Source of the DNA: Stieleria maiorica
GTDB taxonomy: Bacteria; Planctomycetota; Planctomycetia; Pirellulales; Pirellulaceae
Assembly: GCF_008035925.1 (NCBI RefSeq)
Contig: NZ_CP036264.1
Span: forward strand, 1,399,409 to 1,463,408
DNA length: 64,000 nucleotides
Direction of reading: 5' to 3'
Positions within the stretch are counted from its first letter, which is position 1; each line of letters begins with the position of its first letter. A program made the position numbers and the translations under genes. The notes under the pieces were generated by a model, which was not told the origin of the DNA, did no database searches, and saw nothing but the letters and a program-made list of their open reading frames with translations. Below, one piece after another: positions 45,979 through 54,328 of the stretch.

Positions 45979-47662
45979 CGTTCTCCCAATCTTGTCCCGA
46001 TGGATCGTTCACGTCGGCCGGTTCAGCATCCGACTCGGGGATCCAACGTCGCCATACCAACAGCATCACGCCGACGACTGCGTAGCCGGCGGCAAACTCA
46101 AACACCTTCGACCGGCTTTCCGCCGCCAACACGATCGCGTCCCAACTCGCCGGCCCCAGCGGCAAGAACAACCGGCTGCCTTCCAGCGGCGAATGCATCA
46201 GGCCGAACAGTGTAAACACCGCGCACACCAGAAACACGATTCCAGCGGAACGCAGGTTACGATCGATCGATGCGGCCAATCCCCACGCCCACAGCAAGCT
46301 GGTCAGGATGAATCCGCTGGCCAGCATCGAAATGGTCGCAAAGTTTTCCTGAAAAACTGGACTCAGATCCGATAGCCCGACGCCGGCGTCGCGCATCGCC
46401 TGGTCGCCGAGGACTTGACCGCTGAAGTTGACCACCAATGCGGCCAACGCCGGCAAACAGGCGATCGCCACCGCGGCGTAGTGCCGTTTGGGCGTCGCTG
46501 AAAAACTTTGCGCCGTGATCTCCAACCCGATAAACACCAGGATCGGCAGCACGGCGGGTTTGGGGATGATGTCGTTGAGGAAGGTGAAGTATCCGATCAG
46601 CCCCGCCGACCCGATCACCAACGCCGTCCCCAACGTGTAACCGGCGCGTCCGCCCATGGCTTTGTAGGCCGGGTGTCCGATGTAGGGCGTCGTCTGAATC
46701 ACTCCGCCGCACAGCCCGGCCAGCAACGTCGCCACCGCTTCCACACCGATCACCGTCGGCGTGTGGTAGGTATCCCCCGCCGCCGCGGCGCTCTCGGTGC
46801 AATCGATTCCGCCGACGACCGTGGCAATCGCAAACGGCAGGGCGATGGGCAGGTAAGGCAACGCCTCCGACCAGGCCGAGATCCAGCTGCCGTCCCAGCA
46901 CTGCATCCACCGCGTCGGAAACCACTCGATCGTGCTGAGCGTGGGGAAGTGATACCCATCGATCCCCAACCCGCACATCAGATAATAAATCAGTCCGGCA
47001 ACCAACAACGCACCAAGTGTTCCGGGAACTCGCCCGGGCAGCGGCACGCGGGCGATCAACGTCGTCAGCACGATGGCCAAGGCCACCAGCCCGGGCAGCG
47101 GCCGGGCGAGGATTTCACCGAGCGGCAAGAAGCTGATCAGCGCTAACGCGATCGCGGCGAGTGACCCCAACAGCCCGGCCCGCGGCACCACTCGGCGCAA
47201 CCAGTTGGACGCCGGAGCCAACGCCAGTTTCAACACACCACTCATCACGATGCACCAGATTCCGATGTGCCAAGTCCGGTAGGCCGCGTCCAACTCCGAC
47301 AGCCCCAACGCATCGACGCCTTGGCGATAGGCCGGCCCCAGGATCAACAAACACACGCCGAACACGCTGGGCGTATCCAGCCCCAGCGGCATCGCCGTCA
47401 CGTCGCTGGATCGCTTTTCCCTGGCCAATCGGAACGCGAAGTACACGAACGCCAGGTCGCCGACCAAGACCCCCAGGGCCGTGCCGGGCACCAACGCGGA
47501 GATCGCAAAGTCGGTGGGAAACCCGAACCCTCCCAACAGGATGACCACCAGGAACAGGCCGGTCAGGTTGTCCAGCATCAGCCCAAAGAATGCATTCACA
47601 TCACCAGGCGTCAACCACTCGTAGCGATGGGCGTGTTGACCCGTTCGATTCGATGCGTTCAA
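45965..47662 (-). CDS. NCS2-like (xanthine/uracil permease family) transporter
   Basis: A 565-residue polytopic protein with about 12-14 hydrophobic segments. The opening GDVNAFFGLMLDNLTGLFLVV, the central GGIDCTESAAAAGDTYHTP and VEAVATLLAGLCGGVIQTTP, and PYIGHPAYKAMGGRAGYTL fit the nucleobase:cation symporter-2 superfamily, where the conserved Glu and the GGxxQxxP-type loop form the substrate site. Purines, pyrimidines or related compounds may be the substrates; sulfate-type relatives are an alternative. The start appears to be a TTG at 47662 because no in-frame ATG precedes the conserved segment. A small membrane protein gene overlaps its end. Confidence 0.75.
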   Translation of the reverse strand: MNASNRTGQHAHRYEWLTPGDVNAFFGLMLDNLTGLFLVVILLGGFGFPTDFAISALVPGTALGVLVGDLAFVYFAFRLAREKRSSDVTAMPLGLDTPSVFGVCLLILGPAYRQGVDALGLSELDAAYRTWHIGIWCIVMSGVLKLALAPASNWLRRVVPRAGLLGSLAAIALALISFLPLGEILARPLPGLVALAIVLTTLIARVPLPGRVPGTLGALLVAGLIYYLMCGLGIDGYHFPTLSTIEWFPTRWMQCWDGSWISAWSEALPYLPIALPFAIATVVGGIDCTESAAAAGDTYHTPTVIGVEAVATLLAGLCGGVIQTTPYIGHPAYKAMGGRAGYTLGTALVIGSAGLIGYFTFLNDIIPKPAVLPILVFIGLEITAQSFSATPKRHYAAVAIACLPALAALVVNFSGQVLGDQAMRDAGVGLSDLSPVFQENFATISMLASGFILTSLLWAWGLAASIDRNLRSAGIVFLVCAVFTLFGLMHSPLEGSRLFLPLGPASWDAIVLAAESRSKVFEFAAGYAVVGVMLLVWRRWIPESDAEPADVNDPSGQDWENDAAH

Positions 47663-47992
47663 TGGAGATCCATCTGATGAAAGGGAGGTCCATGAGAAAA
47701 TGGTTTGCTTGTACGGCCCGCCTCCGCCCAGGCGTTTTATCCCTGAAATCGGCCTTCAACCAGCCGTACGCTCCTCCGTGGACGACAATTCGGCGAAAAA
47801 ACGCTTTGACGAATGGGCCATCCGGCGCGATAATACGTACCACGGTGCGGGGGAGATTCCATGCACGGTGCTCCTCCGCAATCCCTTTCGCAGTGGCGGC
47901 TTCTTCGCTCTTTTGACGCGTTCTATGGACCGCTCGATTCCATTAACCATCTGTCTGCTCGACCACCTGCCCGCTCATCGGAACCTCGGCCC
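47663..47992. other. Divergent intergenic spacer
   Basis: About 330 bp between the transporter and the second ECF sigma gene. No gene is supported; two overlapping low-complexity frames were rejected. The promoters for both neighbours must lie here. Confidence 0.4.
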
Positions 47993-48637
47993 ATGTCCTC
48001 CACCACCGCTTCCGTCCGCCCCGCTTCGGTGACCGAAACCGAGGAACTGAGCGACGAGGCACTGCTGGCCGCCTATCGCAAAACCGGCGATCGTTCGTTG
48101 TTCAACCAGCTGATGGGGCGTTATCAGCGAGAGATCTATAGTTACCTTCGGCGCTACATCGGCAGCACCGAGATGGCCGAAGACGCGTTCCAGGGGACGT
48201 TTCTGCAGGTTCACCTGAAATGCCAACAATTTGACAGCTCGAGGCGCTTCCGCCCCTGGCTGTACGCGATCGCGACCAACCAGGCCATCGATGTCCAACG
48301 CCGCAACAAACGGCATCGCATGGTCAGCCTGGATCGCACCCCCAACGACTGCGAACAACGGAACGCCAGCTGGGCGGAAAAACTGGTCGGCGGAACCCCG
48401 GACCCCGTGGTCGCAGCATCGTCGCAAGAAAATGGCGACTGGATGAAAGAATCCATTTCTTCGCTCGGCCAGCCCATGCAGCAGGTGATTCAACTGGTTT
48501 ATTACCAGGGGCTGAAATATCGCGAGGCCGCCGAAGTCCTGGGGATTCCCGTCGGCACCGTGAAAAGCCGACTGCACGCTGCCGTCCAGCGATTGGGCGT
48601 GATGTGGGAAGAATCCCACGCCGCGCCACGCGAATAA
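47993..48637 (+). CDS. RNA polymerase sigma factor, ECF subfamily
   Basis: A 214-residue ECF sigma factor. Region 2 is visible in LFNQLMGRYQREIYSYLRRYI, MAEDAFQGTFLQVHLKCQQF and RFRPWLYAIATNQAIDVQRR; region 4 in MQQVIQLVYYQGLKYREAAE and VLGIPVGTVKSRLHAAVQRL. The ATG at 47993 opens the family N-terminus; an earlier start at 47861 would add 44 unlikely residues. The next gene, 178 bp downstream, encodes a membrane protein with an anti-sigma-like N-terminus, so this sigma is probably held at the membrane until a signal arrives. Confidence 0.93.
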   Translation: MSSTTASVRPASVTETEELSDEALLAAYRKTGDRSLFNQLMGRYQREIYSYLRRYIGSTEMAEDAFQGTFLQVHLKCQQFDSSRRFRPWLYAIATNQAIDVQRRNKRHRMVSLDRTPNDCEQRNASWAEKLVGGTPDPVVAASSQENGDWMKESISSLGQPMQQVIQLVYYQGLKYREAAEVLGIPVGTVKSRLHAAVQRLGVMWEESHAAPRE

Positions 48638-48815
48638 GCACGCCCCCCGCGCGAATGTTGTAGAATTGCAGGACCAGGAACGCGCCCCGGACCATCATCT
48701 GAACCGCTTCGGGCCGCTGTGCGTAGGACATTGTAACACTGGACTAAGCCACACTCGCAAACCGCTGCAACCGCAGCCGAGTCCAACCTTCATTCGCCCG
48801 CCGCATTTCCTGCCG

Positions 48816-49907
48816 ATGCACGAAGATCTGCTTGGATACCTACTCGGAGCGCTTGAGCCGGACGAAATGCAACGCGTTTCGGATTGGCTCCGCGACAATC
48901 CCGAGGGTCGTGAACAGCTCGCAGAAATCCAGCGCTGCCTGGAACCGCTGGAACAGTGCGACGACGTCGTCAATGGCCCCGATTTCGATGGACCCAGCGA
49001 AGACTTGCTGGCCCGCACCCTGGCCGCGATCCCCGACGGAATCCCGCCGATGGGCGAGACCTCGGATAGCCCTGTCAAACCGCCCGCCCCGGTGATGCTG
49101 ACCGACGTGGATTTGTCGGGCGAGGCCGGAGCGGGGGGCAACCGCTGGAACATGATGGACTCGATCGGCGGGCTGTTGTCGGTCGCCACGTTGCTGGCAC
49201 TGCTGTTGCCGACGATCGCCGCGGGCAGATTCGAAGCCAGAAAGGTGGCTTGCGAAGACCGCTTGCGACGGAACTGGAACGCGTTGATGCAATACGTTTA
49301 CCGCAGCGAGCACGGGCGGTTGCCCGAAGTCGCCGAGAGCGGGCCGGAAGCCTTTGCCGGAATGTTCGCGATCCGGCTGGCCGATGCGGGATTGTTGGAC
49401 GAACCCGATCTGCGTTGGTGCCCGTCGGCGGACCTGCCGGCGTTCGCCCCCATCGGCGATTCCACGTTGGCCGAGCCGACATCGGTTGCCCTTTCCACCT
49501 TGCCCTCGGTGCAGTCACTTCACCAGATGTCGGTCAACGAACTCAAGCAGGTGCAACAACTTGCCGGCGGCCACTACGCCTACACCTTGGGCGTGATCGG
49601 CGATCAAGGATTCTCGTCACCACGATTCGAGGCCAGGGCTTCGTTCGCGGTCATGTCCGATGCCCCGCTGGGTCCGGCCAGCCATGCCGACGATCCCGGT
49701 AAGTTACGTTTCAGCCACAGCGGTCAGGGGATCAACGTGCTGTACGAAGACGGCAGCATTCGATTCATCCGCGCCGAGGCACTCGATTCGATGCCCGACC
49801 ACCCGCTGTTCAATCACCACGGCGCCAGCGAAGCCGGGGTCAACATCGACGACGCCAGCCTGTCACCCAGCTGGCGCCCGCCGTTCACGATCTCCATCCA
49901 ACGCTAG
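48816..49907 (+). CDS. Anti-sigma-like protein fused to a DUF1559/pseudopilin-like domain
   Basis: A 363-residue protein with ATG 48816. The N-terminal 50 residues (HEDLLGYLLGALEPDEMQRV through REQLAEIQRCLEPLEQ) resemble anti-sigma domains of planctomycetes but lack the zinc His/Cys set. One membrane helix, SIGGLLSVATLLALLLPTIAAG, lies at about 117-138. Directly after it comes ACEDRLRRNWNALMQYVYR with SEHGRLPEV, the layout of DUF1559 pseudopilin-like proteins, and near residue 300 HSGQGINVLYEDGSIRFI matches their H-x-DG motif (here ten residues between). The gene follows the ECF sigma gene, so it probably senses something outside the membrane and controls that sigma. Confidence 0.7.
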   Translation: MHEDLLGYLLGALEPDEMQRVSDWLRDNPEGREQLAEIQRCLEPLEQCDDVVNGPDFDGPSEDLLARTLAAIPDGIPPMGETSDSPVKPPAPVMLTDVDLSGEAGAGGNRWNMMDSIGGLLSVATLLALLLPTIAAGRFEARKVACEDRLRRNWNALMQYVYRSEHGRLPEVAESGPEAFAGMFAIRLADAGLLDEPDLRWCPSADLPAFAPIGDSTLAEPTSVALSTLPSVQSLHQMSVNELKQVQQLAGGHYAYTLGVIGDQGFSSPRFEARASFAVMSDAPLGPASHADDPGKLRFSHSGQGINVLYEDGSIRFIRAEALDSMPDHPLFNHHGASEAGVNIDDASLSPSWRPPFTISIQR

Positions 49908-50666
49908 CACCGCGTCCCAACGCAATTCCCCATCCGCTCGATCCGTGGGGAGACCGTTCCAGGCTCGTCACCAATCTCGTTTGCCCAACAGGCATGCACA
50001 TCCGTAGCCTGGGGTCAGGGAACAAGCGAAGCGAAGTGACCGCCACCCCAGGAAAGAATCTCCTTCCCCCAATTCGATCGGACATGTTGTGGCAGACGAA
50101 TGAATGGCAACCGAATTTGGCACTCGTGAAGCAGGGCGTGCTACACCGATGGGGGTGAAGTCGATTGCCATCGCAAAGCGTTGCGACCGAGGCAACGTTT
50201 CGCAGCGACATCGGGCGACTCTACCCTTCGCGGCGCAACAAAAATCACACTGGCTCCCCTCGCTCCCAAAATCTGGCGAGCTCCAGCGAGCCGGTTTTTG
50301 GGGGCGAGGGGCAGGGGGTGAGGGGGATCACCAAGTATCGAAGACGCTCATCGAGGTGGCGGGCGTTACAAATCAACGAGCCGCCGCGAACGACTCTACA
50401 AAAAACAAACTCAACTCAAAGTTGTTCCTGGTCCGGTGTCGTACCCGTCGACATCGCACGTCTTCGGAAGCGACGCGCACAACCTATTTTCGAATTCGAT
50501 AATCTCTTCGCCTGTCGCGAAGAATCTCTGCGGAAACTGGAAAATGACTTGGTATCGCATCAGTGCGTCAGATAGGCAGTCTATAAAAACGTTTGTTCCG
50601 CGACCGATTCACCACTTCAATAAACTTAACTCGGTGACTCACATGCATCCGCTGGTTCGCCCTATT
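49908..50666. other. Accessory-island left margin, repeat-rich
   Basis: About 760 bp without a supported gene. It includes a hairpin CCTGGGGT (50009-50016) with ACCCCAGG (50046-50053) enclosing GAACAAGCGAAGCGAAGTGA, and near 50250-50325 an imperfect palindrome pairing CCCCTCGC-TCCCAAAA with TTTTGGGGGCGAGGGG. Base composition drops in G+C toward 50400-50700. Confidence 0.5.
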
Positions 50667-51053
50667 TCATATCTGTGCATCCGCCTGCTTTTCTGCAAGA
50701 AGGCTGAACACGTTGTAGCCAACTGTTGGTACGTCATCGTTGAACGGAACAGATCTATTGTAGCCCCACCAAGGAGAAACCTCGCCGATCAGCTCTCCTC
50801 CAGTCATGTGAATCATTTTGATGTGGGCAAAACGTTCGGCGACTATAGGACGATTCGCAATGTCCGTAGACGCAGGTGGCCTGTCTCCAATCCAATCAAG
50901 TAATCCGGCAAGGAACATTCGAGAATCTGCTTTGCCCTCGCGTTCGACGAGGGCAAGGACGACACCGCAACCGAAACGACCGCCACTTACCGGAATGCTC
51001 CAGTACTGGCCAGGGTTCATGAACGTCGTCGACTTGGGTCTGAACGATTTCAT
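50667..51053 (-). CDS. Imm26-like (immunity-type) small protein
   Basis: A 128-residue protein. The core NPGQYWSIPVSGGRFGCGVV, then RMFLAGLLDWIGDRPP, then HIKMIHMTGGELIGEV resembles the Imm26 family, proposed immunity proteins of polymorphic toxin systems that also occur in mobile cassettes and alone. No toxin gene is adjacent. The upstream DNA has a hairpin and the gene has lower G+C than its chromosomal neighbours, in keeping with transfer. ATG 51053 is used. It is the first of three minus-strand small genes in this island. An orphan role, for example protection from a competitor toxin, is inference. Confidence 0.6.
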   Translation of the reverse strand: MKSFRPKSTTFMNPGQYWSIPVSGGRFGCGVVLALVEREGKADSRMFLAGLLDWIGDRPPASTDIANRPIVAERFAHIKMIHMTGGELIGEVSPWWGYNRSVPFNDDVPTVGYNVFSLLAEKQADAQI

Positions 51054-51060
51054 TCTGTGG

Positions 51061-51128
51061 GCGAACGGCCCGCGTCACCGGGGCCCGTTAGTTGAGCGTC
51101 CATTCGTAAAACCGAAGCAACGGGCCTC
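51061..51128. repeat. Inverted-repeat element, weakly attC-like
   Basis: AACGGCCC (51064-51071) pairs with GGGCCCGTT just beyond, followed by GTTGAGC (GTTRRRY form) near 51091 and a second AACGGGCC about 30 bp further. Integron attC sites combine such features, but the matching partner box is not evident, so this remains a generic hairpin immediately upstream of the Imm26-like gene. Confidence 0.35.
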
Positions 51129-51251
51129 CCCGTGCACGCGATGGTTCAAGTAAGCCGCTGCGCGGCGGGAGTTTTTGGGGGTATGGCACCTTGATGGAAG
51201 GAGCGGTTCACGGTGAACCGTTTCACACACTCGTTCCACAAGGAACACACG

Positions 51252-51635
51252 ATGTCCAAGTCTAACCATCGTCGCCGCAATTCGCAAAAGTCTGCCGCTC
51301 TGGGCGAATACTTTCCCGAGGGTCTTCGCCAAAAACTCAGCGAAGACCTGCAACTCTCCGGCATGGCCAAGCGGACGATCGAGCGGAACGTTGAAGGTGT
51401 CAAGTTCGTCGAGGGGTTCGCTCAGCACATTCTCCCCAGCGGATTCCAAAAGGTTCGGCACTATGGCTGGATGAGCAGCAATTCGGCCATCGGGTTGGAC
51501 GAGCTGCAACTTCTGGTGTGGATGCATCTGGGCTGGGTGTACTGGCTGGCCAGCGGCCACGCCCCGCAGTCGGAACGGCTAGTCAGCGAACCCCGCTGTG
51601 CCCACTGTGGAGGGGACCTGCATGGCGACCGCTAA
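51252..51635 (+). pseudogene. Chimeric remnant of an IS91-type mobile element
   Basis: A 127-residue open frame joining two unrelated pieces. Residues about 1-50 (EYFPEGLRQKLSEDLQLSGM then AKRT) look like the N-terminus of the tyrosine integrase that accompanies IS91-type elements. From about residue 57, FVEGFAQHILPSGFQKVRHYG through SEPRCAHCGGDLHGD looks like the C-terminus of the IS91 transposase. All catalytic parts are missing, so an internal deletion has fused both genes in frame. A hairpin at 51635-51662 directly at its stop codon could be the former element end. It is probably inactive. Confidence 0.65.
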
Positions 51636-51662
51636 GACGCACCGCATCTGCTAGATGCGTCT
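51635..51662. repeat. Hairpin at the end of the IS91-type remnant
   Basis: AGACGCA pairs with TGCGTCT, and inside it GCATCT pairs with AGATGC around a GCT loop. It overlaps the stop codon of the chimeric remnant and may be an element end or a terminator. Confidence 0.5.
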
Positions 51663-51818
51663 GGAACGAGCCCAGTCGTTCGAAGCAAAATCCAAGAGTG
51701 ATCGAGGCGGCCGCGCGAGTGTTACCGGGCTTCTTGAACAGAGGACCTGAACTTCGGCTCGCAAGCTCGCGAAGTCGAATCCTTACTGGTTACCCGCAGT
51801 CGCTCACCGTGACAGGAT

Positions 51819-52406
51819 TCAACGCACTCGTTGGATAGACCAACCATCGATGACAAGCTCAACAGGGTATTCAACGTTCCAACTTGTGGTGAAGTAGAGA
51901 GAAAACCGTTTCGGCGTCTCAGAGTCGTCGTATGCGTCGAGGTGTAAGTCAGGTTTACCATACATCGCCCGCAATTTTTTGATTGATGGTGAACGAGGGA
52001 GTTTCCGCCCGGATGCATCAAATTCAAAGCGCGACAAAACGGTTGATTGATAGTATTGTGCAAGTGTGGCGTCAATTCCGTCGCGGAGGCACTGTTCGTA
52101 CGTCAAGACATCGACGATACGTTTAGCTACCGGGGGGGAAACTTGATCGACGGTCGTTAAGAAATGAATGCGGAGAGAGTCACCCCAGAAAGGAACGTGC
52201 GTTTCGCATTCCCAAGAGTACAGATCAGCTTGATGTTCTTCCGGTGTACTTCTTTTTGCCAACGTTTGGGAATGATGTCGGACGAAGACGAATGGTTTGA
52301 TAGAAACTTCCTGGAAGCGATCGCTTGCTCGATAAGCGGATGCCTTATCCGCAACAATCTTCATCGCGCGCCGGTGTTCGAGAAAGGATCGAATCAGAGA
52401 AAGCAC
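51819..52406 (-). CDS. Hypothetical protein, possibly DUF6985-like
   Basis: A 195-residue protein read from GTG 52406 (ATG 52364 is the alternative, removing 14 residues). The middle part LYSWECETHVPFWGDSLRIHF and PPVAKRIVDVLTYEQCLRDG resembles small beta-rich proteins such as DUF6985, often found beside immunity or defence genes; this is a weak call from pattern alone. The C-terminus FSLYFTTSWNVEYPVELVID continues a beta-type fold. No signal peptide, membrane helix or catalytic motif is seen. It lies between mobile-element remnants and is the second minus-strand gene of the island. Confidence 0.5.
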   Translation of the reverse strand: MLSLIRSFLEHRRAMKIVADKASAYRASDRFQEVSIKPFVFVRHHSQTLAKRSTPEEHQADLYSWECETHVPFWGDSLRIHFLTTVDQVSPPVAKRIVDVLTYEQCLRDGIDATLAQYYQSTVLSRFEFDASGRKLPRSPSIKKLRAMYGKPDLHLDAYDDSETPKRFSLYFTTSWNVEYPVELVIDGWSIQRVR

Positions 52407-52433
52407 AATTCTTTCGGGTAACGTCGACGATCA

Positions 52434-52707
52434 CCCCGTTCACGGGCCAAGCGGTTGGCAGCGAACGTGGAGTGAATGTCGCAAGGGTGTAAAGGTCTGT
52501 CGATCGCAACAATGAGTGAACTGGGGTGCATCGTTTGGTTCCTTCGTTCGGTCGGCACGCCAGTGGGAACCATCGCCGCTGGTGGCCAATGTACTCGATT
52601 GGAAAGGCCGTGGAAAATCCAGTGTCGCAATCAGCGGCCGGCACTTCGGGCGTCGGTTGCCTACGATCGTACTCGCACTCCGCATCGCGGTACTCGTACT
52701 CGATCCA
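52434..52707. repeat. Repeated noncoding block with EYEYE and IEYI-HQRRW-type frames
   Basis: On the minus strand this block reads PIEYIGHQRRW preceded by IEYEYRDAECEY; a related block at 53940-54075 reads PIEYIHHQRRW preceded by EYEYDEDG. The DNA match includes GTACTCG tracts and a CCATCG-GCTG-TGG-AATGTA-TCGAT word. It is a duplicated element rather than two genes, since no shared full-length frame exists. Confidence 0.5.
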
Positions 52708-53025
52708 CAGGCGTCGGATTGTCTTCTTTGCCAGAGTCGACCGTGAACCCGTCAACACGGATCACGCAAAGCCGCTAAGCCGCAAAGGAGAGAGGCCAAA
52801 TCTTTGCGACTTGGCGTCTTTGCGTGAGATCCTTCCAGCAAGGTCGCAGTACGCAAGTGGAACCAATCGGACCGTGAGGTGTGGAGCGAATCCCAGGAAA
52901 CAGAGGTCTGATGAAATCCGATGGGCGCATTTCGAACGCACCCATCAAACCGTCGATGAATGATCAACCACGGAGGTCACGGAGGGACACAGAGAAGAGG
53001 TGGGCCGTTGCCGTCAGGCGTTGGG
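52708..53025 (+). repeat. 310-bp direct repeat, left copy
   Basis: Matches 56007-56317 at roughly four of five bases over its length, beginning CAGGCGTCGG and ending near GGGCCGTTGCCGT. Inside is a long imperfect palindrome built on CACGCAAAG, GCCGCAAAG and CTTTGCG words (about 52757-52830), plus CCACGGAGGTCACGG and ACACAGAGAAGA words. It brackets the macro-domain gene and IS copy 2. Confidence 0.85.
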
Positions 53026-53213
53026 CAGTTCTGTGATCAGCGGAGAACAGAGCAACCACGAAAGACGCGAAAAACACGAAAGTTGACGCGGCGTTGCCGC
53101 CACGCGTCGGCTAGTAGCGTGAACGGCCGCGATAATCGAGTCGCGGAAATTGATTGTCCATCGCGAAATCGCCCGGCTACCGCGACTGTGGTTCATCGCA
53201 TTGTTCCGTCACG
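53026..53213. other. Intergenic repeat words
   Basis: Contains the word AACCACGAAAGACGCG with AACACGAAAG, another common dispersed type. No gene is supported. Confidence 0.4.
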
Positions 53214-53834
53214 TCATCGCGATACCTGACGTTTACCATCGTAATGTATTGCGCGTTGTCGACCAGCAACCATATCCCAATCCATGCGGTGGGGCGGATT
53301 GAGGTAGTGACGGTATGCGACAGCCATTTGCCGCGCGACCTCAAGGTACGGCACACCCCCGAAACCAGCGCCCATGGCGGGAAACACGACAGTTTCGATT
53401 TGTGTATCGTTCGATGCTTTGTGACGGTATATCGCAAGAAGCGACGCCCACGTCGCCACATACACCTTGTCGGTACCCTCAATTGATCCCGGAACTCGCA
53501 TCGTTGGCGAGTGAGCGATGAACGGATAGTCGGGATTCTCGGTTGATTCAATGAATGATGTGCCGATTGGTTGTTCGCCGAGGTATTCGTCCATGATTCG
53601 CGTTTGGATGCGTCGCATCAATTTGTCGCCGTGAAATCGAATGACGGCGGCGTCAATCCCAGCATTCATGATCCCGAACGCGTTTGCAGCGGTGACGAAA
53701 CAGTCGTGAGGCGGTAGATCCTCGAAGCGAGATTGGATCACCGAGACGCGCGGCAGTCCATCAAAGCGATCGCGGAAGGCATCGCACATTTCCGCCTCGG
53801 GATGGATGAGCCACAAGTCAATTGGTAGTGCCAT
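53214..53834 (-). CDS. Macro-domain (ADP-ribose-binding) protein
   Basis: A 206-residue protein from ATG 53834. The core is a macro domain: FVTAANAFGIMNAGIDAAVI (the NAAN/GGG-type loop region, here with MNAGID), IGTSFIESTEN, then FIAHSPTMRVPG and VVFPAMGAGFGGVPYLEVAR, the last matching the phosphate-binding loop. Macro domains bind ADP-ribose or remove it from proteins and nucleic acids; some serve as antitoxins to DNA or protein ADP-ribosyl toxins. No toxin partner (DarT-like) is visible next to it. It sits in the accessory island between the direct repeats, with the second IS copy downstream on the chromosome at 54329. Confidence 0.8.
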   Translation of the reverse strand: MALPIDLWLIHPEAEMCDAFRDRFDGLPRVSVIQSRFEDLPPHDCFVTAANAFGIMNAGIDAAVIRFHGDKLMRRIQTRIMDEYLGEQPIGTSFIESTENPDYPFIAHSPTMRVPGSIEGTDKVYVATWASLLAIYRHKASNDTQIETVVFPAMGAGFGGVPYLEVARQMAVAYRHYLNPPHRMDWDMVAGRQRAIHYDGKRQVSR

Positions 53835-54216
53835 TAAATCGAGATTCCCCAAGTGACAGAACGTTTGGATACACCGAGGACGCGCGGTGGACATTGACTT
53901 GTTGAAAGCCACCGCTGCGACCCTCGGTGCAGTTCTTGGTTCTGGCTTTCCGTCTTCATCGTACTCGTACTCGCCGACTGCGGTGCACCAGGACGTTCGC
54001 GCGGATCGGCCACGACGACACGTTGAGCCATCGTCGCTGATGGTGAATGTATTCGATCGGAAACACCCTGGGGCATTCCACTTCGATGACGCTGCCGTTT
54101 TTCTGTACATCCGCAATGAAGCCCACAACGTCGACGGGGTAGATACTAGGGCTGGCACAGTGCTTGCCGATGGTGTCAACCACCGGTCTCAAATGCAATG
54201 AACGACAGAGGCCTGA

Positions 54217-54281
54217 GGGGCCGGCACAATCAGTCTCCTAGCCGCCCGGAAGCGTTGGAAGGCTGAATACTGTGTCGGCCC
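54217..54281. repeat. Inverted repeat beside IS copy 2
   Basis: GGGCCGGCACA (54218-54228) pairs with TGTGTCGGCCC (54271-54281) with one mismatch, with inner CTAGCC/GGCTGA pairing. It lies 48 bp from the IS end and may be an element end or a cruciform target. Confidence 0.55.
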
Positions 54282-54328
54282 GCTATGTCTTGAGCATCGC
54301 TTGGAATCCGTCCCCGGTGGCTGACGCC

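Noticed and set aside
47601-47843. An 80-codon minus-strand frame before the transporter gene.
   Set aside because: It overlaps the expected promoter region, has no ribosome site, and no recognisable sequence.
51061-51128. A complete integron attC site.
   Set aside because: One GTTRRRY box and paired arms are present but no matching RYYYAAC partner at the right spacing, so only a weak resemblance is reported.
53835-54179. An N-terminal extension of the macro-domain protein up to 54179.
   Set aside because: The added sequence is the Glu-Tyr-rich duplicated block, not part of a macro fold, and ATG 53834 directly precedes the domain.
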